Source of the DNA: Tetracentron sinense
Lineage: Eukaryota; Streptophyta; Magnoliopsida; Trochodendrales; Trochodendraceae
NCBI GenBank assembly: GCA_015143295.1
Contig: JABCRI010000866.1
Coordinates: 1-64,000 of the forward strand
DNA length: 64,000 nucleotides
Reading direction: 5' to 3'
Positions 1-10,216 of this stretch are shown here, one piece after another. The notes below the pieces were generated by a model that saw nothing but the letters and a program-made list of their open reading frames with translations, did not search any database and was not told the DNA's origin. Position 1 is the first letter of the stretch; each line of letters begins with the position of its first letter. The translations under genes and the position numbers were made by a program.

Positions 1-120
1 ACTACTATAAACGCCGGTAAACGTATCACTTATACTACTATACTTCATCCATACTTCTTGCTTTTTCTTCCACAAGGGATTTATCAGAAGATAGTAAACA
101 GTAATTGGTATCAGATGCAT

Positions 121-185
121 GATCATGACTATGCATCACAGAGAGAGAGAGAGAGAGGTTGGGATGATCACACACACACACACAA
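121..185. repeat. GA and CA microsatellites
   Basis: A run of about ten GA dinucleotides (from about 139) is followed closely by about seven CA dinucleotides (from about 170). Simple repeats inside the CACTA element; no gene is visible around them. Confidence 0.85.
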
Positions 186-1707
186 AATAAAGAACCCTTA
201 ACTAGAGGAAAAGATATAGGTGAGAGTTACCATGAATTGCTGCCATCGTTAAATGGCAATTAATAAAGGATCTGAAAAAGTCTAGAGTTAGGCCATTTCA
301 GGAAGGGGAGGAGTCTCTTTCAAATTCTCTATCCATGGTCCATGGAGACAACTCATGGCCACCACAACCTTCCTATTGTTTGTCGATAAATCCTTAGAAG
401 GTCTCCTTCGCCATAAATCAATTGGCATGGGATTGTCTCTGGCATATGCCAAAAAATTGGGTCGGGCTCCACACATCACCCGACATGAGGGAATGCTTAA
501 TGTGAGCATTGGATGTATTGGCAAATTGTTGTTGATTTTCAGAAATTGGGGTTTGGGATATCTATACCAACGCAATCTGAAATGATGTTTCAAAAAAACC
601 ACATGGAGTAAGTGACAACGTATGGACTTTGGTTCTTAGGAAAGTCACCTTTGTCTCCTCAAGAGTTGTTTAGTAGATAGGATACTGTTCTCAGGTTTGG
701 GAGTGTGTTCAATAGATTCCAGGGATTTGGAGGGTTGTTTATGTATGTTAACTGGAAAAATTGATTTAAGATGATATCATCATAATCATGATATTTGCAC
801 TATTAATAGTCTTCACCTCTTGCCATAGCCATCTAATTGAGTTACAGGCCCTATGACACAAGAACTAGAATATAACCAGTCCAATTTTGAGACTTGACAT
901 TGCAAGTCCTTGTAGCAAGGGCATCCAGACAAATCCTGAACACAGCCCAGTAGGCTAACTTGCGGGGCATAATTTTACAGATTCAAATAGGCTCTAAAAG
1001 AAACAGGGAACGGTTATACACTAGCCTATCTAGGATTGTCTCAATTCTCAACTGACGTGATAGGAAACTTCTGGCATTTGGTGAAAGAGGGTTCAGCTGA
1101 TACCTTCTAGATGGTGCATAGGCTCATCAATCAGAACCACCCCAATGTTGGGCTAACCACCACTCATTGAATAGAGAAATTGCACCTATCAGATAATCCT
1201 ACCAGTCTCATGTAAGTACTTCAGTTTGAAAAACATACTACTTAAGTTCTTTAGACTCATCCAAAAAGACTGGCTATTATAATGGAAATAAATATAATAA
1301 ACTGAATGCAGCTATTTGAATTGTTTTTGCTCTTGATGACGAGTTCTCTACAATTTGTCTCTCATTTGAATTGTTTGTGACTTTTTGGTGCATACTACTT
1401 AAGTTCTTTAGAGTCATCCAAAAAATCATGATTTTTTTCCCTTTGGTAGAAGAAGAAAATAAAACAAAAAACAAGAAACAAAGGACATAAAACCATCAAA
1501 TGGCTTGCCATCTACTGTTTTACCCACTTTTTATTTTAATTTTATTTTTAATTGTGTGTGAGTAATATCTACTGGAATCAAAATTCCTCAAATCAAGTTC
1601 TTAAGGAAAACAAGAACTTCACTTTTCCTCGAAAAAACTCAAAACAAGAATATCACGGAATATTCCAGAAACCGAAAATAGTGCAAATGTCCTTCTGGAG
1701 AGTAATT

Positions 1708-2290
1708 CGACCCCGGTTTGGATTTGGTAGGGGTTTCTAGGTTTAGGCCAAACCTAATTTTCAAATTATGGATTTCGGGCCTCTAGCTGCCCAAATCGGG
1801 CAATGGCCTTAGAATCTAGCGAATCAAATTCTCACACTTCGGTTGGGTCGAAATACACGCGTTAGAAGAACGGCATCGAAATCCGACCCCCGATTTGGAT
1901 TTGGTGGGGGTTTGTAGGTTTAGGCCAAACATAAGTTTCAAAGTATGGATTTCGGGCATCTCGCTGCTCAAATCGGGCAAACGACCTCGGACTCTAACGA
2001 ATCAAATTCCTACACTTCGGTTGGGTCGAAATACATGCGTGAGAAGAAACGACATCGAAATCCGACCCCCGGTTTGGATTTGGTGGGGGTTTGTAGGTTA
2101 AGCAAAACCTAAGTTTCAAAGTATGGATTTTGGACTCTTGCTGCCCAAATCAGGCAAACGACCTCGGAATCTAGCGAAACGAATTCCCACACTTTGATTG
2201 GGTCGAAATACATGCGTTAGAAGACATGACATTGACATCCGACCCTCGGTTTGGATTTGGTGGGGGTTTATAGGTTTAGGCCAAAGTATG
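1708..2290. repeat. 177-bp tandem repeat, about 3.3 copies
   Basis: Copies start at 1708, 1884, 2063 and 2240 with the landmark CGACCCC(C)GGTTTGGATTT and are spaced 176-179 bp. Each carries GGTTTAGGCCAAACCTAA, then ATGGATTTCGGGC, then GGTTGGGTCGAAATACA. The last copy is cut off after about 50 bp. Short open frames here (1552-1740, 1895-2101) simply follow the repeat. The array lies inside the CACTA-type element. Confidence 0.85.
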
Positions 2291-2839
2291 TTAGAGCTAT
2301 GAATTCGGCCTCGTTAGTAATGAAATTTCTAAACTTTTATGTGTTTTAATAATTAAACCTTATTAGTATCAGAAATTTGAGATAAATTTGGATGTATGTT
2401 GATGAAATGCTACACTTCTATGTGTTTGAACTCTATATGTATGAAATATATGACATGACCTTGTTTCTTTGCATATTAATTTTATGGAATCCTTAATTTT
2501 TTTTTTCTGTTCGATATATTCTAATCATCAATTTTATTTTATTGTCTTTATAGGAGGGAGCCAGCACACACCACTCTGGTTTTAGACCAGCCAGAGGGAG
2601 GAGAGACTTAGGATTTATATTTTTTATTTCCGATACTTTTATATGGACATGTATATTTTTATGATGTGTACATACTACGACTATTTGGATGAATTTCTTT
2701 TTGTCTTATGTAGATTGGATGTTAGAATTTCTTTTCTCTCGATAAATATTTCTGCTGCTCACAGGTACAAAATAATACAGGTAAAAAAAAAAAAACCACC
2801 AATTCCATATAAATAGTTTTTTTTTTAAATTGGCACTAT

Positions 2840-3150
2840 TAGCGGCGTTTTTATAACGCCGGAAATGAATAAAAGTTAGTAACGGCATTATACACGACGC
2901 CGTTATTGAGTAATTATTAACGGCGTACAAGTTATCAATAACGGCGTTATAAAAACGCCGTTATTGATTAATTATTAACGGCATTGTACACCACGCCGTT
3001 ATTGATTATAGATTTAGAGGCGTTTGGAAAAAACCGCCGGTATATAGATTACCGACGTAGGTATTACCGGCGTTTACACTAGTACGCCGGTAATAACAAT
3101 AACGGCGTTTTTTATCCCTTTACCGGCGATATTTTTACGCCGCTAAAAAC
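2840..3150. repeat. CACTA subterminal repeats
   Basis: At least ten copies, in both orientations, of a motif around AACGGCGT / ACGCCGTTATT / ACGCCGGTAATA fill this stretch and stop about 20 bp before the CACTA terminus. Clusters of short direct and inverted motifs next to the ends are the binding sites for the element's DNA-binding protein in the En/Spm family (established for that family); here the role is inferred from position and arrangement. Confidence 0.75.
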
Positions 3151-3174
3151 CTTAAATTTTGTAGTGGGAGTCGG

Positions 3175-3331
3175 TATTTCGACGAACCCTATGGCTTTAG
3201 CTGGATTCATCTTATACCCTTTTGGCTGACTATGAAGCAGAGGAGTTTTCCTAATGTTGCTTCGAAGACACTTTGACGGGTTCAGTTTTTAGACCGAACG
3301 CTCTGAGTCTATTATATAGCTTTTTTAAGTC
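3175..3331 (-). pseudogene. gypsy reverse transcriptase, C-terminal fragment
   Basis: Minus-strand translation gives EDLKKLYNRLRAFGLK and, after one frameshift, FEATLGKLLCFIVSQKGIR, the standard Ty3/gypsy RT segment just downstream of the YVDD box. It is the direct continuation of the RT fragment at 5565-6060; the two are separated only by the solo LTR at 3337-5559 and its TTCAG duplication. At least one frameshift and a stop break it. It ends a few bases from the CACTA terminus. Confidence 0.85.
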
Positions 3332-3336
3332 TTCAG

Positions 3337-5109
3337 TGCTAGACATGATCCCAAAAAGTCATTTAGATGGTTAGATTCTTATTATTTGATTAATAAAATT
3401 CTTCTTTAATATATGTGTGTTTCATTATGAGTAATTGACCATGATCATGAATGATCTATACTATATGAGATAAATCGAGAAGTCCTTAGATAATAATAAG
3501 AAGTAATGTGATTGTATTATCACCGAATGATATAAATGTCCAGTTCCTTATACCTTATATATTCACAGCTATGAGGTTGAAGCTGAGTAATCCTTCAATT
3601 ATATGGCTGCCACTATGCTAAGATGTTCTCAATAGTTGAGATTACTTCTATCTCGACTATTGTTGTGGAGACTAACCCACCAGCATACGGGTGCTTAATG
3701 TACACTGACTGATTGCATTCAATGAGAGACCTCTTGCATAAACATACTATCAGATAATTGTCCTCTCATTCACATTGAACAGTTTCAATGATCCTTAGAT
3801 TGATGAGTTCATTATAACTGAACAGTAATCTGACTGTTTGATTCCACCAAAGTATCTCTACCTTAGGAATATGATACAGTGACAGTTTGATAGTCAGAAA
3901 GTTGATCGAGTCATAATGAATTTTAAACAAGAAATCCATACTCATTAATTTGAGAGATTATCAAGTTTTGGGTAAGACAGTCAATTAAGCTTAAATTATG
4001 CGCAGGTGATTTTGAAACAAAATAAGTTTGAAATATATTTTATTTAAAATATATTATACTTATAAAATATTTTTTTCTCAAAATGTTTCATATGAGAAAA
4101 TATTTCTCATGGCTTAATCAGAAGTCTTGGAAACCGGATGATGTGCAATGGGCTATGAGTTAGATAGTATAAATATCTCGAAGGCCCATTATGGATAATG
4201 TATTTGGAAGGGTAAATTGAATTAAAAAGTTCATGTGTGGGATCCGTATTGGTTAATGTTCATACACTGGGATTCAATTGCAACATGGATATCTCACGTC
4301 ACTTGCAATTCCGATGTAATTCCTGTTTAGTGTCAATGGGATAACATTTGGTAAGCCAAGGTAAGAATGCCCCAGAGCAATCTGTGGAGATGCTCACATA
4401 AGAAATACAAGCTCAAACAATTGATTAAATCTTAATCAATTATTTAAAAAATGATTAAATGTTAATAATTGATTAAATAGGTTAAAAGTTAATCTATGGT
4501 TTAAATTAATTGTTAATTTAAATTAGAGGGTTATATTAGTAATTATTTAATTAACCTAATTAAAGGGGAAATGGGTTTGACCCATATCCATAAACCCATT
4601 AAGAATGGACCTTTAATATGGGCCCAAGCCCATGGGTTTAAACCCTAGAGTGGGGTGTCCACTTTAGTAATCCTAATTGGATTAGGACTTGGTTACTTGA
4701 ATAATTATTGAATAATAACTTAATTTATTATGGAATTAAATTCCAATGGTTGGAATGCAATTAGGATTAGATGAGTTGTAATTGGATTACAACTAGGAAT
4801 CCAAGAAACCCCTAAAGCTCATGTCCCCCTCTTGGCTCACACCCCCCTTTGGTTGTGGTCTCTTAGTTGACTAGGATTCCTCCCTTTTGTTGGTTGTTAA
4901 CTAATCCCTTTAATTAAGGACTCTTCTTTTAAGAAAGACTCTTTAATTAGTAGGATTACTATAACCAAAGTAGTTATAGTTAAACTAGGAGTTTGTTAAT
5001 AATAAGAGTTATTCTTAATTAATGACTCTTGAGGGCATATGTTGTAATTGGATTAGGATTGGGAAACCATCGAAATCCTATAAATACACCACACCCCCCA
5101 TGACCATAC

Positions 5110-5144
<35 letters not shown>

Positions 5145-5559
5145 ATTCTCTCATTCTCTCCTCTCCAACCATGAGCCCCAAGGGAGAATTCTCTTGGATT
5201 TTTCATGAGCTACAAGGTGTGTTCAAGTTGGGTTTTTCATCTTAAGGGTTTTGAACCCTAAGGTTGTGGGTGATAGAAAGTCTACACTATTACTCCATCT
5301 TCTTCCTCTTGCTTCATCAATTCCAATGAGAGATTCTAAAGCTTCGTGAGGATAACGAAAAATAAGGATCGAGCTTCGAGTATTTCTTTGAGAATTCTCT
5401 ACAAGAGTTCTGAAGGTTCGAGTTGGATTTAGCTTCACCAGTGAACATCATTCACCGAGGTAATATGACTAAAACGAGTAGATGATTTTAGTTGTTTTCT
5501 ATGGTGTAAAGATCATCGGGATTCAATTTCTGCATAAATTTTTATCCGGATCCCGTTCA
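3337..5559 (+). mobile_element. Solo LTR of a Copia-type element (2223 bp)
   Basis: Starts TGCTAGACAT and ends CCCGTTCA (TG...CA), flanked by a perfect 5-bp duplication TTCAG at 3332-3336 and 5560-5564. It interrupts the gypsy RT exactly; dropping it and one TTCAG rejoins the two RT fragments. No internal domain remains, so it is a solo LTR left by LTR-LTR recombination. Its start and length resemble the 2.2-kb LTR at 11963-14156 (TGTTAGACAT...), suggesting the same lineage but another family. A TATA box lies at 5079 and a CT-rich leader at 5113-5160. The open frame at 5223-5438 is not a gene. Confidence 0.9.
5079..5086 (+). promoter_or_regulatory. TATA box of the solo LTR
   Basis: TATAAATA, followed about 30 bp later by a (CT)n-rich stretch (5113-5141), the usual arrangement of a plant LTR promoter and initiator region. 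Confidence 0.6.
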
Positions 5560-5564
5560 TTCAG

Positions 5565-6060
5565 GGTGTTGCCTGCAGTAGGTGATTTGACAATCATGTC
5601 ATCTACATAGATTTCAGTTGTCTTGTGGATTATATCGTGGAACAGTGCTGTCATAGCCTATAATAGTTGCCCCTACATTCTTGAATTCGAAAGGCATTAC
5701 CTTGTAGCAGAATGTGCCCCATGGTGTTATGAAGGAGGTTTTCTCCATATCTTCTTCTGCCATTTTGATCTGGTTGTATCCAGAGAAACCATCGATGAAT
5801 GAGAGTGTCTCATGACCTGCAGTGTTGTCTACTAGGATGTCGATATGCGGGAGAGGAAAGTTATCTTAAGGCTTACCTTATTCCAATTTCGGTACTTGAT
5901 ACACATTCGGACCTTGCCATCCTTTTTGGGTACCGGCACTATATTGGCTAACCATTCAGGGTAGGTTATTACTGTCAGGAAGCCTACTTTGATCTGCTTC
6001 TCTACCTCTTCCTTGACTTTTTGTGACCATTCAGTCCTCATCCGTCTCAGTTTCTACTTA
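5565..6060 (-). pseudogene. gypsy reverse transcriptase, N-terminal and YVDD part
   Basis: On the minus strand the fragment begins with TEWSQKVKEEVEKQI and PEWLANIVPVPKKDGKVRMC (fingers/palm of Tat-type RT), runs through MPFEFKNVGATI and reaches a degenerate YVDDMIVKS catalytic box near 5595-5625. The family uses the two Asp residues of this box for polymerisation. Frame changes occur around 5680 and 5860. The downstream part of the domain is at 3175-3331, beyond the solo LTR. Confidence 0.85.
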
Positions 6061-6898
6061 ACTGGTCTCATCTCAGGGTTCAGGGGCAGTCTGTGTACTA
6101 TTAATGCTAGATCTAGGCCTGACATGTCTGCATATGACCAAGCAAAGACATCACTGTAGCTCTTCAGGAAGCTAATCATGTCTATTCTCTGCTGTGGGCT
6201 CATGGTTGTGCTGATCTTCATGAGTTGAGGGTTCTCTTCAGATCCAAAGTTTATGGTCTCGGTGTTCTTGATGTTAGACTGCAGTATTCCTTCACTATGC
6301 TCTAGGAGGTCTAGGATCTCTTGAGGCGATTCTTCTTCCTGCTCTTCGTCATACTGTACTTCTGAAAGTTCAAGAAGGGTTTTGGGGGTAGGCCTGTTGG
6401 AGGTGATTTCCTGGGAAATCAGTTAGCTTAGTTTAGCATGTTTTTTATTATTTTTGGTGGTTTCAGGACACTAGGCCTTCCAGGGGAAGAGTCCGTGTGA
6501 TTTCGTTATCATTCAATTGAAATATTTTATGCAAACATGATTTTGAGTCAAGATATCAGATTTTCATTTATAAAAACAGATGATTGTTGTTTACAAAAGT
6601 TAACTCAACAAAAAAAGGCCTATAGTGTCCGACATTTGGATTTTCCAATAGGAGCAAAGAGGGAATAGAAGAGGAGAAAAATGGTACTTGGTCACTGCTT
6701 GTATCAGACCAACTTGCCCTGTACTGCGCTTGCCCCAGCCTTGGATGGCCTCGATAGTGAGAGCCTCAGTTCACCAACGAATCAGTGGTCGGCAACTAGA
6801 TGATGCTTCAGCACTATTAGAGAGGGTGCGGACCTGCTCTCCTACTTGATCTTCTACTTCTGCGGCATCTTCGACAGTCAGCTCATTGAACATTTGTG
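6061..6898 (-). other. Poorly coding gap between gypsy protease and RT
   Basis: Short RT-upstream peptides can be followed near 6061-6420 on the minus strand, but 6420-6860 is AT-rich and full of stops in all frames. Ogre/Tat elements of some plants have an intron between protease and RT (established for Ogre), and this gap has the right position. I did not find splice sites good enough to call, so intron versus decay or small insertion is undecided. Confidence 0.35.
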
Positions 6899-8095
6899 TC
6901 ATACTGAAAAACCTATGCATCTGGAATCCCTGAAGATTTGGCATTGGGCTGGGAGTTTAAGACACTGGCACTGGTGCAGAGGGATATTGGGGTAGGCTTT
7001 GAAGGTTTTAACTGGGAAGGTTACAAAGATGTAGGGACGGGGTTTTGTTTTCACCAACCGGCTGCTCTTCTTTGTCAGTTTTAAGAGATAGTGCTCAAAC
7101 TTGGGCTTGTATCCTAATCCGAAAGGTGGAGTGTAGCGAGGAGGTATATATCTCTTTCTCATTCTCTGGTTCTTGACTCCCATGCCTAACCCTGGCTGTT
7201 AGTTCATTCTAGCCATCATCCTGATAATGGCGGTACTTGCTGCTTGTTTTGCTATCTATCTAGGTGATAGAACTGACCTGCTCAAATTGGTATGTCATGA
7301 AGGCAATGCCTTGCCCAGCTTCTGGACATCCCTGAAGGAACTTGTTAACTCCTCTAATGGGATCATGACCATGTGGTCATCTTGAATAAACTGGATTCTC
7401 TGATAGAGAGAGGAGGGAATGGCTCCGACCGTGTGGATCCCGACCTCCCAAAGAGCAAAGTGAATGAGGTTGGCACATTCATGACTTGGAGGTTTGTTGG
7501 AAATTGAGTAGGTCCGACCCGATGGTAAGGTTAATGTCGCCTAGATTATGCCTTATTGAGTTATCGAAGGCCCTGATGGTGATAGATCTTTTTTTCACCT
7601 GACTGAGGTCCAGACCTAGGCTTTGTAGTGTAGATAATGTACAGACGTTTAGGTCGGAGCCATTGTTAATTAGCACTGATGATAAAGTTCTGTTCATGCA
7701 TTGTACTGCAATATAGAATACCGGGTATGCTCCCTGTCGTTCATCCGGTATTTCGTCTTCTGTAAAGGAGATGATTCTTGATTCTAGCACTTGCCTCATT
7801 ATATGCCCCCGTTTCTCGGGCATAATGCTTGGTGTTATATGAGCGTTGTTAAATACCCGGAATAGCTGCTTCCGGTGATGCTCAGAAGTCAGGAGAAGAC
7901 CCATGATGGAGATCTAGGCTGAAGTTTTACTCAACTGCTGCGTGATGTTGAACTCTTCTGCATTTTCTAAGATTTTCAGTAGAATTGCTGAGTCTACTGC
8001 TTCTTTTTCTGGTTCTAATACCCTTGCTTTCTTTTTCTCTTTTCCTTTTTCTTTTCTCAGCTCAGCCATCGGCGGTTAGTACACCCGACCAGATC
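6899..8095 (-). pseudogene. Tat-lineage gag end, protease and linker
   Basis: Read on the minus strand. 8095-7905: TRSGRVY, PPMAELRK, a lysine-rich stretch, then ILLKILENAEEFNITQQLSK. 7904-7479 is an open frame of 141 residues with MGLLLTSEHHRKQLFRVFNN and the protease active-site box VLINNGSDLNVC, where the family has D(N/T)GS; here the catalytic Asp is Asn, so the enzyme would be inactive. 7465-7340: VGIHTVGAIPSSLYQRIQF, the conserved post-protease segment. 7183-6899: PPFGLGYKPKFEH. A stop and a frame change separate these pieces. Confidence 0.8.
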
Positions 8096-8530
8096 GGGTG
8101 AGGTTGGCTATGGTTTCACTCTCATGATGATTGAGTGAAGAGTGGATACATGATTGAGATTAAAAGGTTGAGAGGGGATGTAGGGATCCTGATAAGGCCT
8201 GTAGAGGTAGAGGCTTGAGCTGGTGCTATGGCTAATTTGTTGGACAAGGGTCAGTGTAGATAATTTGCTCTTCTTCTGGTTTAAAAGCGAAGATCTGTAT
8301 TGGAGACTAGATGGTCTGGATGTTTGATTGGGGAGGGGGGATTATGACAGGCGGCTGGTAAAGGGTCTGATTACACCGTCATTCACTGTGGGTGCGTTGG
8401 GTCTTGACTACCTTGCTCCGGGCTCTTCCCACTCAATGAAATTCATTAATTGTTGTGTGATGGCAGTGGTGCCTGGTTGATGCTGGTGTTCCCGGTGGAC
8501 CAGCCATAAGTATGTTTTATCTACCTAATT
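8096..8530 (-). other. Degenerate upstream gypsy gag-like sequence
   Basis: Minus-strand peptides are broken by many stops (for example MAGPPGTPAST near 8505). No domain can be placed. The stretch lies between the protease region and the junction with the Copia element, so it is most simply decayed gypsy gag. Confidence 0.35.
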
Positions 8531-8557
8531 GCTGGTCGTTTTATCTACCTGATTGCT
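8514..8557. repeat. 20-bp direct repeat at the gypsy/Copia junction
   Basis: GTTTTATCTACCTAATTGCT (8514-8533) recurs at 8538-8557 with one mismatch. The right copy is the point at which the Copia integrase frame stops making sense. Such a short duplication suits an illegitimate, repair-type junction. Confidence 0.7.
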
Positions 8558-9019
8558 TTTCTACTTCATTCCGGAATTCTTTGAACTTTTCAAACGATTC
8601 CGACTTATGTTTTATTAGATATATATAACCATATCTAGAATAATCATCTGTGAATGTTATGAAGTAGATAAAGCCACCTCTTGCTGAATGATTCATGGGT
8701 CCACATACGTCAGTGTGAATTAATTCCAATATACTAGTGGCTCTCTTTGGTTTGCCTGTAAATGGCTTTTTGGTCATTTTACCTTTTAACAAGGTTCACA
8801 AGTTGGATAAGGTTCAACATGTAAATGGTTTAAAGGACCATCCTTTACCAATTTGTTGATCCTATCCAAATTGATATGGCCTAATCTGAGATGCCATAAG
8901 TATGTTGGATTCACAGAATCTCTACCTCTTTTATGAGGCATCACACTAGTAGACTTATTATCTTCAATGTTATTAACAGAATTGCATATAGGATCAAGAT
9001 AATAAAGACCATTAGACAA
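8541..9019 (-). pseudogene. Copia GAG-pre-integrase and integrase, truncated
   Basis: Minus strand, two overlapping open frames. 9019-8786: NGLYYLDP, then WHLRLGHINLDRINKLVKDG and CEPC, the pre-integrase HHCC zinc-binding segment (H-x-x-x-x-H visible in WHLRLGHIN; the CxxC is only partly kept). 8792-8541: LKGKMTKKPF, LELIHTDVCGPM (first catalytic Asp of the D,D,E integrase) and YFITFTDDYSRYGY (second Asp region). The frame ends near EVEKQSGR before the catalytic Glu. A 1-nt shift separates the two frames. Confidence 0.85.
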
Positions 9020-9264
9020 TGTGTCAGAAACAATAAGTACTTGATAACTACACTAGTATCAAAATACACTGAATAACCAATAGAGATTAAACTAAAAACA
9101 GAAATCAAATTCTGCGCATGTCTGGTACATAGAAATAGTATTTCAAAACTAAAATTCTATCTAAAGCAAATTCTAAAACATAAGTCCCGATGGTGATCGT
9201 AGCAACACTTTTCTCTGTTCTCATCCTTATATTGACTTCCCTATCACTGAGCTTTCAGTTCTCT

Positions 9265-9462
9265 TTAAACCCTTGGAACATATTTCAAATATGTGAGGTA
9301 GAATCCAATATCTACATAGCAAGAGTTAGAGGAACCAACAATAAAGTTGGATTCAATGATGAAAGATTCGAACAACCTTCCAAAGGTTTGTCCTTGAGGG
9401 ATGCTAAGTAAACCCGACATTGCCTCTTCAGTGACCTGGTTTCTTACAATAGAAGTAGACAT
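9265..9462 (-). pseudogene. Copia protease remnant
   Basis: The minus-strand frame holds ESNFIVGSSNSCYVDIGFY at the place where Copia elements have a conserved W-(V/I)-(L/V)-D-(S/T)-G-A box. Asp and Gly are still recognisable but the catalytic triplet reads DIG and the Ala is gone. It sits between gag (9489 upward) and the pre-integrase (9019 downward), as expected for Copia order. Stops follow on both sides. Confidence 0.55.
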
Positions 9463-9488
9463 TCTGATTCTTATCCTTGTCCTTCTTC

Positions 9489-10216
9489 TCAGAAGATGCT
9501 TTCTTGTTCTTTTCTTTTTTGCATTTGAGGAACTTGGAGAAATTGGACTTCTTCTTTGCCTTTGCCCTTAGGCTTAGGCCTCAAAGGTCCAACTCCCTCT
9601 GCCACATATGCAAAGATCTTAGTATGCTTCATAAGGTCTTCAGCTCCTTGCAACATGTTTAGGAGCTCTGGCAAAGCAGTCTCCAACTTGTTCATGTTGA
9701 AATTCAACACAAACACAAAAAAGGATTCTGGGAGAGAGTTTAGGATCGCATCTGTTTGACTCTGTTGATTAAGATCTGCACCAAGAGTCAAGAGTTTATT
9801 AATGAACCCCATCATCTTGATGATATCCTCCCCAACTGGGCTACCATCAGACATCTTGATTCCCATTAGTCCTTTAATAGCCAACTGCCTAGTAGTCCTA
9901 TTCTGTTCCCCAAACATCTCCCTGAGATTTATCATGAGGTCCTTAGCAGTACTGAAACCCTCGTGCTGCTGTTGAAGGACATTCGACATAGATGTAAGAA
10001 TGTAGCATTTGGCCAAACTATTTGATTCATGCCACTTTGAGGCTTTCTCAACCTGCTCTGGGTCTGAATTACCTCATCAAATTCTGGATAATCGGAAGTA
10101 AGAACATAAACAATCTTCTAAGAGATTAGTACAATGTCAAGGTTTCTTTTCTAGTCCACAAAATTAGGACTAGTCAAACGATTCTCATCTAGAATCTTGG
10201 AAAGGGGATTTATGGC
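9489..10216 (-). pseudogene. Copia gag (UBN2-type)
   Basis: From about 10216 downward the minus strand reads INPLSKILDENRLTSPNF and LTSDYPEFDEVIQTQSR, with two in-frame TAG codons. From 10016 it is open for 175 residues: SNVLQQQHEGFSTAKDLMIN, LREMFGEQNRTTRQLAIKGL and LNSLPESFFVFVLNFNMNK are hallmarks of plant Copia gag (UBN2). The C-terminal part is Lys/Gly-rich (KPKGKGKEE); I do not see a clean CCHC knuckle. Gag would form the virus-like particle that packages element RNA. Confidence 0.85.

Larger units (their letters stand above)
1..3166. mobile_element. CACTA-type DNA transposon, right-hand part (no transposase seen)
   Basis: The right end reads ...AAATTTTGTAGTG (ending at 3166), whose complement CACTACAAAATTT is the terminal signature of plant CACTA (En/Spm) elements. 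The 300 bases before it are packed with direct and inverted copies of a GC-rich subterminal motif. The next three bases (3167-3169, GGA) would be one copy of the 3-bp target duplication. Gypsy reverse-transcriptase sequence starts right after the terminus, so the element inserted into that older retrotransposon. The left end is not clearly in view: the window opens with ACTACTATAAACGCCGG, which resembles a terminus lacking its first C, but only about 30 bases of subterminal motif follow. No TNPD/TNPA-like protein is visible; the open frames at 288-602 and 1277-1474 match nothing I recognise. Probably a non-autonomous derivative. Confidence 0.7.
3170..8530 (-). mobile_element. Tat-lineage Ty3/gypsy retrotransposon remnant
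   Basis: On the minus strand, from high to low coordinates, the order is gag end, aspartic protease, linker with GLGYKP, a non-coding gap, then reverse transcriptase. This order and the motifs (GRVY...PP, QISIMGLL, VLINNGSDLN, VGAIPSSLYQR, VPVPKKDGKVRMC) are those of the Tat/Ogre branch. RT is split at the end by a solo LTR and then cut off by the CACTA element at 3166. Every domain has stops or frameshifts, so it is dead. Neither of its own LTRs is in view; its upstream edge meets a truncated Copia element at about 8510-8560. Confidence 0.85.

Noticed and set aside
288-602. 104-residue frame as a transposase exon of the CACTA element
   Set aside because: No TNP2/transposase motif, and an overlapping frame is open on the other strand.
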